A program made the translations under genes and the position numbers. From the NCBI GenBank assembly GCA_017531845.1, contig JAFXKI010000003.1, forward strand, positions 62,001 to 126,000: DNA of 64,000 bases. Direction: 5' to 3'. Origin of the DNA: Opitutales bacterium. Lineage in GTDB: Bacteria; Verrucomicrobiota; Verrucomicrobiia; Opitutales; UBA953. Positions 18,091-28,612 of this stretch are shown piece after piece; positions within the stretch are counted from its first letter, which is position 1, and each line of letters begins with the position of its first letter. The notes beneath the pieces were generated by a model. That model did no database searches, had not been told where the DNA came from, and was given only the letters and a program-made list of their open reading frames with translations.

Positions 18091-19119
18091 ATGTCTCCAC
18101 GCGACCTAGGTTTCCGCATGCCCGCCGAATGGGAAAAGCAGGCGGCAATTTGGCTGACTTGGCCCACCAATCCGGCACTATGGCCGGGACACTTCGAGCT
18201 TTTGCTTCCCCAATACGCCGCATTTATCTCCGCAATTTCCCGCTACGAACCCGTTTGCCTCAACTGCGCGGCGGGACCGCTCCGCGAGCAGGCATTGAAA
18301 TATTTAAACGAAGCCAAGGCGGATCTTTCCGTCATCAGCTTTTTTGACCACCCCGCAAACGACGTCTGGTGCCGCGATCACGGACCGCTTTTCGTAAAAA
18401 ATGACAGCTCCGGCGAAGTCGCTCTCACCGACTGGATTTTCAACGGCTGGGGCGGAAAATTCACCGCGAACCTCGACAACGAAATTCCGGAACGCATCGC
18501 AAATGCTCTCAGCATGCGCAGATTCGCGTTCCCGTTCGAACTCGAAGGCGGCGCAATTGAACTCAGCGGCGACGGGCTTTTGCTGACCACGGAATGCGTT
18601 CAAAAAAATCCCAACCGCGCCGACGGGCGAGACGACGACGCCTTCGAAGCCGCACTCAAAACCGGGCTCAACGTAAACGAAATTCTTTGGATTTCCAACG
18701 GCTTGGCAAACGACGACACCGACGGGCACATCGACAACCTCGCCCGCTTCATCGCACCGCGAGCCATCCTCGCCGTTTCCGAAAGCGATCCCGCAAACCC
18801 GAACTTTTCTCCCCTCAAGCAAAATCTTGAGCAACTCCGCGCTCTCAAAACGCCCGAAGGCGGAAAATTCGACGTGCTTGAATTACCCATGCCGGAACCG
18901 TTCACGCTCGCCGGACGCGATTTACCGCCGAGCTACGCGAATTTCCTCATTTTGAATGACGCCGTCATCGTTCCCGTTTACGGACAATCCGGTGACGAGC
19001 GCGCACTCGGCATCATCGCCGACGCGTTCCCGCAACGCAAAGTCATCGGTCTGGATTCCCGCATCATTCTCATCGAGGGCGGCTCTTTCCACTGCCTTTC
19101 TCAACAGCAACCCGCATAG
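18091..19119 (+). CDS. aguA: Agmatine deiminase
   Basis: Hydrolyses agmatine to N-carbamoylputrescine and ammonia, the first step of the plant/bacterial route from arginine to putrescine. The 342-residue protein has the family start RMPAEWEKQAAIWLTWP, the substrate-binding DVWCRDHGPLFV, the catalytic NDDTDGHIDNLARFI histidine segment and, near the C-terminus, the nucleophilic cysteine in GGSFHCLSQQQP. The partner N-carbamoylputrescine amidohydrolase (aguB) is not adjacent. Together with nspC at 28609 it points to polyamine synthesis in this organism. It is in a plus-strand run between the lipoprotein and dut genes. Confidence 0.95.
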   Translation: MSPRDLGFRMPAEWEKQAAIWLTWPTNPALWPGHFELLLPQYAAFISAISRYEPVCLNCAAGPLREQALKYLNEAKADLSVISFFDHPANDVWCRDHGPLFVKNDSSGEVALTDWIFNGWGGKFTANLDNEIPERIANALSMRRFAFPFELEGGAIELSGDGLLLTTECVQKNPNRADGRDDDAFEAALKTGLNVNEILWISNGLANDDTDGHIDNLARFIAPRAILAVSESDPANPNFSPLKQNLEQLRALKTPEGGKFDVLELPMPEPFTLAGRDLPPSYANFLILNDAVIVPVYGQSGDERALGIIADAFPQRKVIGLDSRIILIEGGSFHCLSQQQPA

Positions 19120-19191
19120 CGGCAAGCAGAGATTTTCAAAAAATCTTTGCGGCTTGCGAGAGTTCTCCGGCTCTGATTGAATGCGCGGATT

Positions 19192-19632
19192 ATGACTAAT
19201 GACCAACCGCTCAAACTGCGCATGAAAAAACTCGTTCCCGAGGCTGTCGTTCCCGCTTACGCGAAACCGGGCGACGCCGGGCTCGATCTCACGGCAACTT
19301 CCGTAAAATTTGACGAAGCCACGCGCAAACTCAAAGTCGGGTTCGGCTTGGCGATGGAAATTCCTTTCGGCTACGTCGGCTTGTTGTTCCCTCGTAGCTC
19401 CGTGCACAAAACCGGCTTGGTGATGTCAAACTGCGTCGGCGTAATTGACTCCGGCTATCGCGGCGAGGTCTGCTCCATTTTCTACGTTCCCGAAGGCGCA
19501 CAGCCTTACGCGGTCGGCGACCGCTGCGCCCAGCTCATCGTCCTACCCTACCCGCAAGTCCAAACGGAAGAAGCAAGTGAACTTTCCGAAACCGCTCGCG
19601 GCACAGGCGGATTCGGATCCACCGGCGCATAA
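19192..19632 (+). CDS. dut: dUTP diphosphatase
   Basis: Trimeric dUTPase that makes dUMP and keeps uracil out of DNA. All five motifs are present in 146 residues: PGDAGLDLTA (I), PRSSVHKTGLVMSN (II), GVIDSGYRGEV (III), GDRCAQLIV (IV) and RGTGGFGSTG (V, the flexible C-terminal arm over the active site). The ATG at 19192 was preferred to an upstream TTG at 19177. It follows aguA by 72 bases and is followed by a membrane protein gene after 39 bases. Confidence 0.97.
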   Translation: MTNDQPLKLRMKKLVPEAVVPAYAKPGDAGLDLTATSVKFDEATRKLKVGFGLAMEIPFGYVGLLFPRSSVHKTGLVMSNCVGVIDSGYRGEVCSIFYVPEGAQPYAVGDRCAQLIVLPYPQVQTEEASELSETARGTGGFGSTGA

Positions 19633-19671
19633 TTTTTTTCGAAAAAAAAACACTCTCATCTTTTCCTCAAC

Positions 19672-20304
19672 ATGAAACTTGAAGCTAAATACAGCCGCGA
19701 ATGGCGCGATCGCATGGGCATTATTCTGCTCATGATTATCGGTAGCTCCGGATGGTTTTTCTACGATGGGCTCGTCGCCTATCCGAAATACAACGAAAGT
19801 GCCGCCGCCTATGCCCAAATCGTCGAAATGGTAAAGGAAGAAGGCGTTCCCGAAGAATCCGTCCGCACCGAAGCCGCCGCCCGCTGGGAAAAATGCGCTG
19901 CAGAGTTTGACGCCGACCCGAAGGAGCCGCCGGAACATCCGAAAAACATTGCCCAGCAACTTCAATTCGGCGTCGGGCTCGGAATTTTCGCTATCGCGTT
20001 TTTGCTCTGGGTTTTGCGCGAAATGCGCCGCGTCATTCGCGCTGACGGGGAAACTTTTGACGGATTGACGACCGCGTTCCCGCCCTTCAACGGAAAAACC
20101 TCCGTCCGCTTCGATTCCGTTTTCGGTATCGACCGCCGCAAGTGGAAAAACAAAGGAATCGCCGTCGTTCACTACAAAAACGAAAAAGGCCGTCCCTGCC
20201 GCGCAATCATCGACGATTACAAATATGCAGGCTCGGAAGCGATTCTCGAAAAATGCGATGCCGTCATCGCCGAAAAAAAAGCCACCTCCGCAAAGAAAGC
20301 ATAA
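19672..20304 (+). CDS. Membrane protein of unknown function, two membrane helices
   Basis: A 210-residue protein. The first membrane helix is at about 15-36 (MGIILLMIIGSSGWFFYDGLVAYP) and the second at about 100-118 (FGVGLGIFAIAFLLWVL). Between them is a charged, probably helical segment with EMVKEEGVPEESVRTEAAARWEKCAAEF. After the second helix comes a compact domain reading FDGLTTAFPPFNGKTSVRFDSVFGIDRRKWKNKGIAVVHYKN, which looks like a PH-like or beta-sandwich fold, and a lysine-rich tail. It ends 6 bases before truB, so it is likely translated from the same message. I do not recognise the family. Confidence 0.75.
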   Translation: MKLEAKYSREWRDRMGIILLMIIGSSGWFFYDGLVAYPKYNESAAAYAQIVEMVKEEGVPEESVRTEAAARWEKCAAEFDADPKEPPEHPKNIAQQLQFGVGLGIFAIAFLLWVLREMRRVIRADGETFDGLTTAFPPFNGKTSVRFDSVFGIDRRKWKNKGIAVVHYKNEKGRPCRAIIDDYKYAGSEAILEKCDAVIAEKKATSAKKA

Positions 20305-20310
20305 ATTTCC

Positions 20311-21027
20311 ATGAGCGATTACAACGGAATTTTGCTCATCGATAAACCGACGGGCTGGACCTCGCACGACGTCGTCGCCAAATTGCGCGGCATTCTGCAC
20401 ACGCGCCGAGTCGGACACGCGGGAACGCTTGATCCGCTGGCAACGGGGCTACTCGTCATCCTCGTCGGCACCGCCTGCAAGGCTTCTCAATATCTGATGA
20501 GCCAAGGAAAAATTTACGAAGGCACACTAAAGCTCGGTTGCGTTACCAATACTCAGGATTCCGACGGAGAAATCGTGGAAGAAAATCCCGTTCCCGCCAA
20601 AATCACGACGGAAAAAATCGCGGAAGCCATGCGCTCCATGCTCGGCGACCAATATCAGACGCCGCCCATGTTCTCCGCGATTAAAATCAACGGACAACCG
20701 CTTTACAAAATGGCGCGCAAAGGTCAGGAAACGGAACGAGAACCGCGTTTTATCCGCATTTCCTCCTTCGAAATCATCGGCGCAAATTTGCCGAGCGTCG
20801 ATTTTCGCGTCGAATGCACCAAGGGCACTTACGTGCGCACGCTCGCACACGACTTGGGGCGCAAGCTCGGTCCCGGTGCTTCGCTGACAGCCCTGCGCCG
20901 CATCGCCTCCGGCGACCACAACGTGGCAAACGCCGTTACGCTCGACGCACTTCAGACAATGGCACCCGCAGAGATTGAAGCACGGCTCATCGATGTGCGC
21001 TCCTGTGTGCCCTCGCACGCGCTCTAA
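20311..21027 (+). CDS. truB: tRNA pseudouridine-55 synthase
   Basis: Makes the universal pseudouridine at position 55 in the T loop of tRNAs. The 238-residue protein has LLIDKPTGWTSHDVVAKLR (motif I), the catalytic aspartate D41 in GHAGTLDPLATG, YEGTLKLG and the RVECTKGTYVRTLAHDLG segment. It lacks a long C-terminal PUA domain and is shorter than E. coli TruB (314), as in many bacteria. It follows the two-helix membrane protein by 6 bases and precedes mntP by 12, so the three probably form an operon. The usual rbfA/infB neighbours are missing. Confidence 0.96.
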   Translation: MSDYNGILLIDKPTGWTSHDVVAKLRGILHTRRVGHAGTLDPLATGLLVILVGTACKASQYLMSQGKIYEGTLKLGCVTNTQDSDGEIVEENPVPAKITTEKIAEAMRSMLGDQYQTPPMFSAIKINGQPLYKMARKGQETEREPRFIRISSFEIIGANLPSVDFRVECTKGTYVRTLAHDLGRKLGPGASLTALRRIASGDHNVANAVTLDALQTMAPAEIEARLIDVRSCVPSHAL

Positions 21028-21039
21028 CGCGTTCCCGCC

Positions 21040-21633
21040 GTGAATCTCGCTTCCTCAGTCGGGCTGGGCTTGGCTCTTGCTACGGACGCTTCCGTTGTCG
21101 CTTTTTCCTGCGGGCTGACTTCGCGTGAACACAAACTTTTCTGCCCGATAAAACTCGCCCTTGTCACAGGCATTTTTCAGGGGTTAATGCCGACGCTCGG
21201 TTTTTTTGCGGCGGGAACGTTCGTGCATCACATCGGCGAATGGGCAAACTGGCTCGCATTTGGCGTATTTTTACTGCTCGGCGCAACCTTTATCCGCAAC
21301 GCGTGGACAGAAACTCCGGAGTGCGCCTGCCGGGGATGCAACCGCTGCGTTTTGCGCCACTGGAAAAATATCTTCGCCATCGGCATCGCTACGAGCATCG
21401 ACGCGTTTGCCGTCGGCGCGGGAATCGCCTGCTCGCGCTCGCCTTCCGGTGCGGGAACGCCGCTCGCCGGAGAAATTTTCATCCCTGCCGTAATTATCGC
21501 GGGAACGACATTTCTCTGCGTGCTCGCCGCTTTTCATTCCACGCGATTTTTCAGAAAACTCCCGACAAAGCTTCTCGGAACACTCGCCGGAATTATCCTC
21601 ATCGCCCTCGGCATCCAATCTCTTTTTAAATAA
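21040..21633 (+). CDS. mntP: Manganese efflux pump MntP-like
   Basis: A 197-residue protein with six predicted membrane helices. The MntP/YebN features are the two repeated aspartate motifs: LALATDASVVAFSCGL in helix 1 and GIATSIDAFAVGAGIA in the second half. A cysteine-rich loop (ECACRGCNRCVLRHW) between the halves is unusual and might bind metal. MntP exports manganese to prevent toxicity. Start is GTG at 21040, 12 bases after truB, embedded in a repeat copy (CGTTCCCG at 21030-21037). No metal riboswitch (yybP-ykoY type) is seen upstream. Confidence 0.88.
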   Translation: MNLASSVGLGLALATDASVVAFSCGLTSREHKLFCPIKLALVTGIFQGLMPTLGFFAAGTFVHHIGEWANWLAFGVFLLLGATFIRNAWTETPECACRGCNRCVLRHWKNIFAIGIATSIDAFAVGAGIACSRSPSGAGTPLAGEIFIPAVIIAGTTFLCVLAAFHSTRFFRKLPTKLLGTLAGIILIALGIQSLFK

Positions 21634-21715
21634 AAGAGACGCGAAGGTTACTTACAAAATTTCCGGCTCAAAAACCGACCGAAACACGGATTTTTTTCCC
21701 AAACAGTGCAGGGAG

Positions 21716-21756
21716 AAAATCCTACGAAACAAATGAAGAACGTCTCGCAGGATTTC
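21716..21756 (-). terminator. Possible terminator between mntP and icd
   Basis: AAATCCTACGA and TCGCAGGATTT are inverted with one mismatch and a long loop. On the minus strand the stem is followed by a short T run. Weak; it would serve icd. Confidence 0.4.
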
Positions 21757-21774
21757 GTTTCGCTCCCCCCGCGC

Positions 21775-23022
<1,248 letters not shown>

Positions 23023-23133
23023 TGTAAAAAAATAAAATCTCGGCGATTTTAATTTTTCTTCAAAAAATAACAAATTGAAATTTGAGGGAATTTTTTTGGG
23101 AACCGGGAAATGGGAGTTGAGAGTCGGGAGGGT

Positions 23134-24267
23134 CTAAGAAGAGCGGCAAACTTTTTTCAGCAAATTCTCATTCCCGTCCAGGGGCAACAAAAGTTGGCTC
23201 TCGTCGTCCCGGGAACGCGGTTTCGCCGTTTTCTCGCCGGGAATTACGGGAGCGGCATGAGAAACGGTGATTCCGAGCAAGCGCACCGGCTTTCCCTCGG
23301 GCAAATGCGTTTCGAGCAAATTTTTTGCTGTGCGAAACAAATCCTCGGCTTCCGCAAAAACCGTATCTCTCGTGCGGGAACGCGTCATTTGCGTGAAATC
23401 CGCAAACTTTATTTTCAGCGTCAGCGTATAGCCGGAAAAATTTGCACGGAAGAGCCGGCGATCCAGTTCCTTCGCGATGAGCCGCAACTCCTCTGCGCAT
23501 GCCTCCGCGCCGACAAGATCTTGCCGGAACGTGTCTTCCACACCGAGAGAAACACGCTCGCGGTGCGCCTCTACCTCGCGCGGATCGTTCCCGCGCACAA
23601 TTTCGTAAAACCATGCGCCCGTTTTTCCGAAATGTTCCGTCAGCTCCTCGCGACTGCGTTCCCGCAAATCCTTGCCGTTTGAGATGCCGAGCGCGTGCAT
23701 CTTTTTCGCCGTTGCGGGACCGACGCCGAAAAAACTTTCCACCGGAAGCGCGTCAAGAAACGCGAGGGCATCTTTAGGCAAAATTCGGGAAAGCCCGTCC
23801 GGTTTGCGCAAATCCGAAGCGATTTTTGCCAAAAATTTATTGAACGAAACTCCGGCGGAAGCAGTCAGCCCGAGCTCGGAACGAATTGCTGCGCGAATTT
23901 CCCGCGCAATCTGAGTCGCCGTTTTCCCGCAGGGAGAATCCGTAACATCCAAATACGCTTCATCGAGCGAAAGCGGCTCCACCAAATCCGTGTAGCGGTG
24001 AAAAATTTCGTGAATTTGCGCCGAAACCTGCTTGTAAACTTCAAAGCGCGGCGGCACGAGAATAAGGCGCGGACAAAGCCGCTTCGCCTTTGCGACGGAC
24101 AAAGCCGAACGCACCCCGTAGCGGCGCGCCTCATAACTCGCCGTCGTAATCACGTTGCGCGCGGTATCTTTTGCCACGGCAACGGGCTTGCCGCGCAACT
24201 CCGGGCGATCCCGCTGTTCCACCGAGGCGTAGAACGCGTCCATATCGATATGGATAATTTTTTTCAT
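23134..24267 (-). CDS. dinB: DNA polymerase IV (Y-family, translesion)
   Basis: A 377-residue error-prone polymerase. Catalytic metal ligands are in DMDAFYASVE (8-17) and SLDEAYLDV (100-108); NVITTASYEARRYGVRSAL is the incoming nucleotide site. The helix-hairpin-helix FFGVGPATAKKMHALGI and the little-finger domain follow. The C-terminus has QLLLPL, a plausible sliding-clamp contact. It lets the replication fork pass damaged bases. No recognisable LexA box is visible upstream, where instead two repeat copies lie at about 24294 and 24319. It is divergent from the EamA transporter gene. Confidence 0.95.
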   Translation of the reverse strand: MKKIIHIDMDAFYASVEQRDRPELRGKPVAVAKDTARNVITTASYEARRYGVRSALSVAKAKRLCPRLILVPPRFEVYKQVSAQIHEIFHRYTDLVEPLSLDEAYLDVTDSPCGKTATQIAREIRAAIRSELGLTASAGVSFNKFLAKIASDLRKPDGLSRILPKDALAFLDALPVESFFGVGPATAKKMHALGISNGKDLRERSREELTEHFGKTGAWFYEIVRGNDPREVEAHRERVSLGVEDTFRQDLVGAEACAEELRLIAKELDRRLFRANFSGYTLTLKIKFADFTQMTRSRTRDTVFAEAEDLFRTAKNLLETHLPEGKPVRLLGITVSHAAPVIPGEKTAKPRSRDDESQLLLPLDGNENLLKKVCRSS

Positions 24268-24533
24268 GCAACGCGAATTTTGATTATGCCCGCGGGAACG
24301 CGAAACGCGATTAAAAACGGGAACGCCGCCGCCTCGCTTTTTTGAGAATCGCGGAAAGCGAACAAAGGAGCGTCGCGCAAAGACGCAAAAGTTTTTATTT
24401 TTCTTGGCGGCTTCTATGCTTACTTGAATTTTTTACGTTCCCGCGCTACGCATTTTTGACGCGGCTTAAAAGAAAATACCGTTTTTCGGTTTCCTTTCGA
24501 GGCAGGAAAGCGTATTTTCGCAAGCAACACAAA

Positions 24534-25442
24534 ATGGCAAAAGAGCGTTTCACCGGACATTTACTGATTTTTTTGTCGGCTCTGATTTTCGGTCTCAACT
24601 ACCCGATTTCAAAATGGTTGCTCGCGAATTATTTGTCTCCTGAATTTTACATGTGCGCCCGCATGGCGGCATCCTGCGTGCTTTTTTGGGGGCTTTCGCT
24701 TTTTTTGCCGAAAGAAAAACTTTCACTCAAGAAAATCGGCATTTTCTTTCTGTGTTCCGTCGGCGGCGTAACCGGCAATCAGCTACTTTTCGTGCACGGA
24801 CTAAACATGACCTCGCCGATGGATGCGTCCGTTATCACAGCCGCGCGCCCTATCCTCGTTCTTTTGCTTTCCGCGCTGATTTTGCGGGAACGCGTCACGC
24901 GGCTTAAATCCGCCGGGGTGCTCGTCGGCACCGCCGGAGCGATTTGGCTGATTTTACAATCCGCTACAAACAGCGGGAACGCCGCAAGTCTTGCCGGGAA
25001 TCTTTGCATTTTCGCAAGCGGTTTCGTTTACGCGCTTTATTTCGTGTTCTCCAAGCCGCTTTCCGAAAAATATCAAGCGACGACGATGATGAAATGGATG
25101 TTCCTTTTTGCCGCGCTCCAAATCCTGCCGTTCTACGTTCCCGCGATGGCAACGGCATCTGAGCCGGCTTTGACAGCGCCACTCAACATCGCCGCCCTTG
25201 CCGCAATGATTTTCGTCTTCGTAGGCACCTCGTTCCTCGGATACCTGTTAATCCCGATGGCGGTGCGCCGCATCCGCCCGACCTCCGCAAGTATGTACAA
25301 CAACCTGCACCCGATCATCGCCTGCGTTATAGCCGTCGTGCTCGGGCAGGATTTTCTTTCCTTTGAAAAAATTCTCGCGGCAGCGGCGATTCTTTCCGGC
25401 GTTTTTCTCGTCTCCCGAAGCAACAGAGCAACGGAAAATTAA
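24534..25442 (+). CDS. EamA/DMT-family transporter
   Basis: A 302-residue membrane protein with ten predicted helices in two EamA repeats of five: repeat one begins LLIFLSALIFGLNYPISKWLL and repeat two LAGNLCIFASGFVYALYFVFSKPLSEKY. Typical small-metabolite exporter family segments include PMDASVITAARPILVLLLSALILRERV and ILSGVFLVSR. The substrate (amino acid, nucleotide precursor or other metabolite) cannot be told. The open frame extends far upstream, but that part is hydrophilic and without family similarity, so ATG 24534 was chosen. It is convergent with lnt, 57 bases apart. Confidence 0.88.
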   Translation: MAKERFTGHLLIFLSALIFGLNYPISKWLLANYLSPEFYMCARMAASCVLFWGLSLFLPKEKLSLKKIGIFFLCSVGGVTGNQLLFVHGLNMTSPMDASVITAARPILVLLLSALILRERVTRLKSAGVLVGTAGAIWLILQSATNSGNAASLAGNLCIFASGFVYALYFVFSKPLSEKYQATTMMKWMFLFAALQILPFYVPAMATASEPALTAPLNIAALAAMIFVFVGTSFLGYLLIPMAVRRIRPTSASMYNNLHPIIACVIAVVLGQDFLSFEKILAAAAILSGVFLVSRSNRATEN

Positions 25443-25499
25443 TTAACCGCACGTAAAAAGAAGCGAAACGAAACGGTCCCTGCGGCTCCGTGCATTTTG

Positions 25500-27182
25500 T
25501 TATTTTTTCTCCTTGCAAGAGGAGCGCCAGCGACGGTTGCGGAGATAGGCGGCAAGAAAGAGAAAACCGCCGACGGTTACAAGCCAATCACCGTGCCGTG
25601 CGTAAAATGTGCGTCCGCCGAGCCCGAGCGCGTTCCCGTCTTCGTCAAAACGCCGCCATCCGTGAACCTCGAAACTTTTTTGTCCGCGAAAATAAACAGA
25701 GCCTTCCGTCGTGTTGTTTTCCGTCATTACCGCCATGTGTCCGAGCGGATTAATCAGTCCGCTCCAGCCGGCGTTCCCGCACCGAATCACGGGCACACCG
25801 AGGTTTACCGCCTGCATCACCGAGTGCGCTGCGTGCTGGTAAGCTCCCGCCTCTTTTCCGTACCATGCGTCATTGGTGACGACGGCAAGAAAATCCGCGC
25901 CGCGCCGAACCAAGTCCCGCCCGAGTTCCGGAAACACATCTTCATAACAAACGAGCGCGCCCATGGAAAATGTCCCGCTTTTGAGATAGAGCGGAAGCGG
26001 CTCGGCAGACGTTCCCGCGAGGCAATCCGCCGCCGTCGGCACAATTTTTCGAAACGGCAAATAATCGGCAAACGGCAGATACTCGCCGAACGGCACCAAG
26101 TGGCGCTTGGCGTAAAACATATCGGCAATACCCGTTTTCGGATAAGCGATATGCACGGAGTTGTAGTAAGTGGATTCCGCTTCACCCGAACAAATTCCGC
26201 CGAAAACAAGCGGCTTCCCGGCATGCGCGACAAGCCCGTCAATCCACGCGCGAAAATCGGGCAAATCCGTCGGGAACGGCAACGCCGCCTCCGGCCAAAG
26301 GATAAAGTCCGGCGCAGGCGTATTTTTTGCCGCAGCCAAAGTCAAATCTTCAAGCACGGCAACGGACGCGGGAACGCGCTCGCGGCTCCATTTTTCGTTC
26401 GGATCAAAATCCGGCTGAACCGCCGCAAACGCAAAGTATTTTTCGTTGTTTTTCGCAAAATCCAGACACGCATTCCAATAGACGAAAACGGACAAAAGCA
26501 CGGGAATAAGCGCACAGTAAAATTCCGGACAAATGCTTCGGAGCGAGCTGAACATCGACTGCGAATCTCCCGGACGCACATGCCAAATCTTCGCCTCCAC
26601 CACCAAATGCCGCACATAGCGAGCAACACCGAGATTAAAAAAGATTATCAGAAAACTCGCCCCGGCCGTTCCCGCCCACGGGCAATACGCAAGCATCGCC
26701 GGGCGCTCCCACTGCGTCGCACCGAGCGGCATCCACGGGAATCCGGACAAAAACCACGTCAGCACCCATTCCAGAAAAACCCACAGTCCCGCTAACCCGA
26801 GCAAATTCAGTAAGCGCGAAAAAAAACCGTGTTCTTTTCCGCTTGCCGGGAAAATCACGCGCAACGCAATAAACCATAAAAACGGGAACGCCGAATAAGC
26901 GAGCGGCAAAAGAAAAACGGCAAGCCAGCCCAATGGCGGGTAAATATGCCGCAACCAAATCAACGTAATCACTCCGCCCGCATACGCACAAAGCGCAGAA
27001 CCGAGAAGCCAGCTTCTCCAGCGCGGACGCGCCGACGACCACAACGCCATCGGCACCGCCCACACCCACGCCAACGAAGCAACATCCGCACCCGGCATCG
27101 CCAGCACATAAGCCAAAACAGAAAGCCCCACCGCAGCAAACGCCGACACGCGTTCCCGCGTAAATTTTTCCGAGAAAATCAT
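25500..27182 (-). CDS. lnt: Apolipoprotein N-acyltransferase
   Basis: Adds the third acyl chain to the N-terminal cysteine of lipoproteins in the inner membrane, which fits the several lipoproteins in this window. The 560-residue protein has an N-terminal block of membrane helices, then a nitrilase-type periplasmic domain with the catalytic triad glutamate in LWPEAALP, lysine in KRHLVPFGEYLPF and cysteine in VCYEDVFPE, and a last C-terminal helix (GDWLVTVGGFLFLAAYL). FLSGFPWMPLG before the domain is a family hallmark. It is convergent with the EamA gene and divergent from argA. Confidence 0.96.
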   Translation of the reverse strand: MIFSEKFTRERVSAFAAVGLSVLAYVLAMPGADVASLAWVWAVPMALWSSARPRWRSWLLGSALCAYAGGVITLIWLRHIYPPLGWLAVFLLPLAYSAFPFLWFIALRVIFPASGKEHGFFSRLLNLLGLAGLWVFLEWVLTWFLSGFPWMPLGATQWERPAMLAYCPWAGTAGASFLIIFFNLGVARYVRHLVVEAKIWHVRPGDSQSMFSSLRSICPEFYCALIPVLLSVFVYWNACLDFAKNNEKYFAFAAVQPDFDPNEKWSRERVPASVAVLEDLTLAAAKNTPAPDFILWPEAALPFPTDLPDFRAWIDGLVAHAGKPLVFGGICSGEAESTYYNSVHIAYPKTGIADMFYAKRHLVPFGEYLPFADYLPFRKIVPTAADCLAGTSAEPLPLYLKSGTFSMGALVCYEDVFPELGRDLVRRGADFLAVVTNDAWYGKEAGAYQHAAHSVMQAVNLGVPVIRCGNAGWSGLINPLGHMAVMTENNTTEGSVYFRGQKSFEVHGWRRFDEDGNALGLGGRTFYARHGDWLVTVGGFLFLAAYLRNRRWRSSCKEKK

Positions 27183-27301
27183 TTCCGCTCAGCGTAAAGC
27201 GCACGCGGGAACTTGGAAAGTTTTTTTGTAAAAACGGGAACGCAATCGCGATGCATACTTGCAGGAATGGCCGAAAAGTTGCATAAATACGCGCAAGAAA
27301 G

Positions 27302-28612
27302 ATGGCAAATTCCCGCAATTCCGAGCGTCCGCTCAAACCCACGGATCTCCGTGGCATTCTCAAATACGTCCCGATGTTTCGCGACCACATTTTTGTGATC
27401 GCGCTCGACGGAAGCATCGTCGAACACGAGAATTTTCAAAATCTCGTTACGGATATCGCCGTTCTGCGAAGTTTGAACATCAACGTCGTCATCGTTCACG
27501 GCATCGGCAAACAACTCCGCGATATGGCATCGCGCCAACGCGTTAAGCTAACCGATGCTTACGGCGAAGGAAAAACCGACGCCGACACGATGGAAATCGC
27601 CCTCGAAGCCACCGGAATCGTTTCACAAAAAATCGTCGAGGGGCTTTCTCACGCCAACCTCAAATGCGCCGTCACCAACGCCATTCGCGCCACCCAAGTC
27701 GGCGTCATCGGCGGTATAGATCAGTTACTGACGGGAAAAGTTGAAAAAATCGACACGCCGCTCATCAAATCACTGCTCTCCCAAGGCGTAATCCCGCTCG
27801 TTACGCCCATTCTGTGTGATCGCGACGGCACCTCGCTCCGCGTCAACAGCGATGCCGTCGCCGCCGACCTCGCCGTGGAGCTCGGTGCCTCCAAGCTCAT
27901 TTACCTCACGCCTTTTGCCGGGCTCATTCTCGACGGGAAACTGCAAGTCAACCTCAGTCTTTCCGCACTCGAAAAAGCCTTACAAAAAAATTCGCTCGAA
28001 ATCGAGGAACGCCTGCGCGGGAAAGCTCAGTTCGCCGTGCGCGCGCTCAACAACGGCACCCAGCGCGCGCACATTCTCGACGGGCGCACCAACGGCGGGC
28101 TCCTCGCGGAAATTTTCGACAAAGTCGGCACCGGCTCCATGATTCACGCGAACGACTACGATTGTATTCGCCCCGCCAAGAAAAAGGATGCTCAGTTTAT
28201 TTACAACATTACGAAAAACGCGGTAAAAAACAAAAGCCTCGTCAAGCGTTCCCGCCAGCTCATCGAATCACACACCGAAGATTATTTCGTTTATGAAATT
28301 GACGAAAGCATCATCGGTTGCGCCTGTCTGCGCAAGTTTGCCGATGCGCCGCAAACGGCAGAGCTCTGCAGCGTTTACGTGCAACCGTTTTATCAGGATC
28401 GCGGAGTCGGGAAAAAACTTGTCGCCTACGCGGAACATCAAGCGCGAGAACACGGTATCAAAACTTTAATTACATGCACAACGCAAACTTACGGATTCTT
28501 CAAAAGCGTCTGCGGCTTTGAAGATGCGGAAGCCGAAAATTTGCCACCGTCCCGCTGCGAGGAACTTTGCGAAAACGGACGCAATTCCAAGGCTCTTTTC
28601 AAAAAGCTTTAA
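27302..28612 (+). CDS. argA: Amino-acid N-acetyltransferase (N-acetylglutamate synthase)
   Basis: First step of arginine synthesis: acetyl-CoA plus glutamate to N-acetylglutamate. The 436-residue protein has the classical two-domain build. The N-terminal amino-acid kinase-like domain (about 20-285) contains VIVHGIGKQLR, the arginine-sensing region and VNSDAVAADLAVELGASKLIYLT. The C-terminal GNAT domain (about 293-436) contains ACLRKFADAPQTAELCSVYVQPFYQDRGVGKKLVAYAEHQA, the acetyl-CoA loop. The kinase-like domain probably mediates arginine feedback inhibition. Its last four bases overlap the end of convergent nspC. Arginine made here could feed the agmatine/polyamine route. Confidence 0.95.
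   Translation: MANSRNSERPLKPTDLRGILKYVPMFRDHIFVIALDGSIVEHENFQNLVTDIAVLRSLNINVVIVHGIGKQLRDMASRQRVKLTDAYGEGKTDADTMEIALEATGIVSQKIVEGLSHANLKCAVTNAIRATQVGVIGGIDQLLTGKVEKIDTPLIKSLLSQGVIPLVTPILCDRDGTSLRVNSDAVAADLAVELGASKLIYLTPFAGLILDGKLQVNLSLSALEKALQKNSLEIEERLRGKAQFAVRALNNGTQRAHILDGRTNGGLLAEIFDKVGTGSMIHANDYDCIRPAKKKDAQFIYNITKNAVKNKSLVKRSRQLIESHTEDYFVYEIDESIIGCACLRKFADAPQTAELCSVYVQPFYQDRGVGKKLVAYAEHQAREHGIKTLITCTTQTYGFFKSVCGFEDAEAENLPPSRCEELCENGRNSKALFKKL

Noticed and set aside
24268-24340. LexA box controlling dinB
   Set aside because: No CTG-N10-CAG or GAACN4GTTC palindrome upstream; only two dispersed repeat copies.
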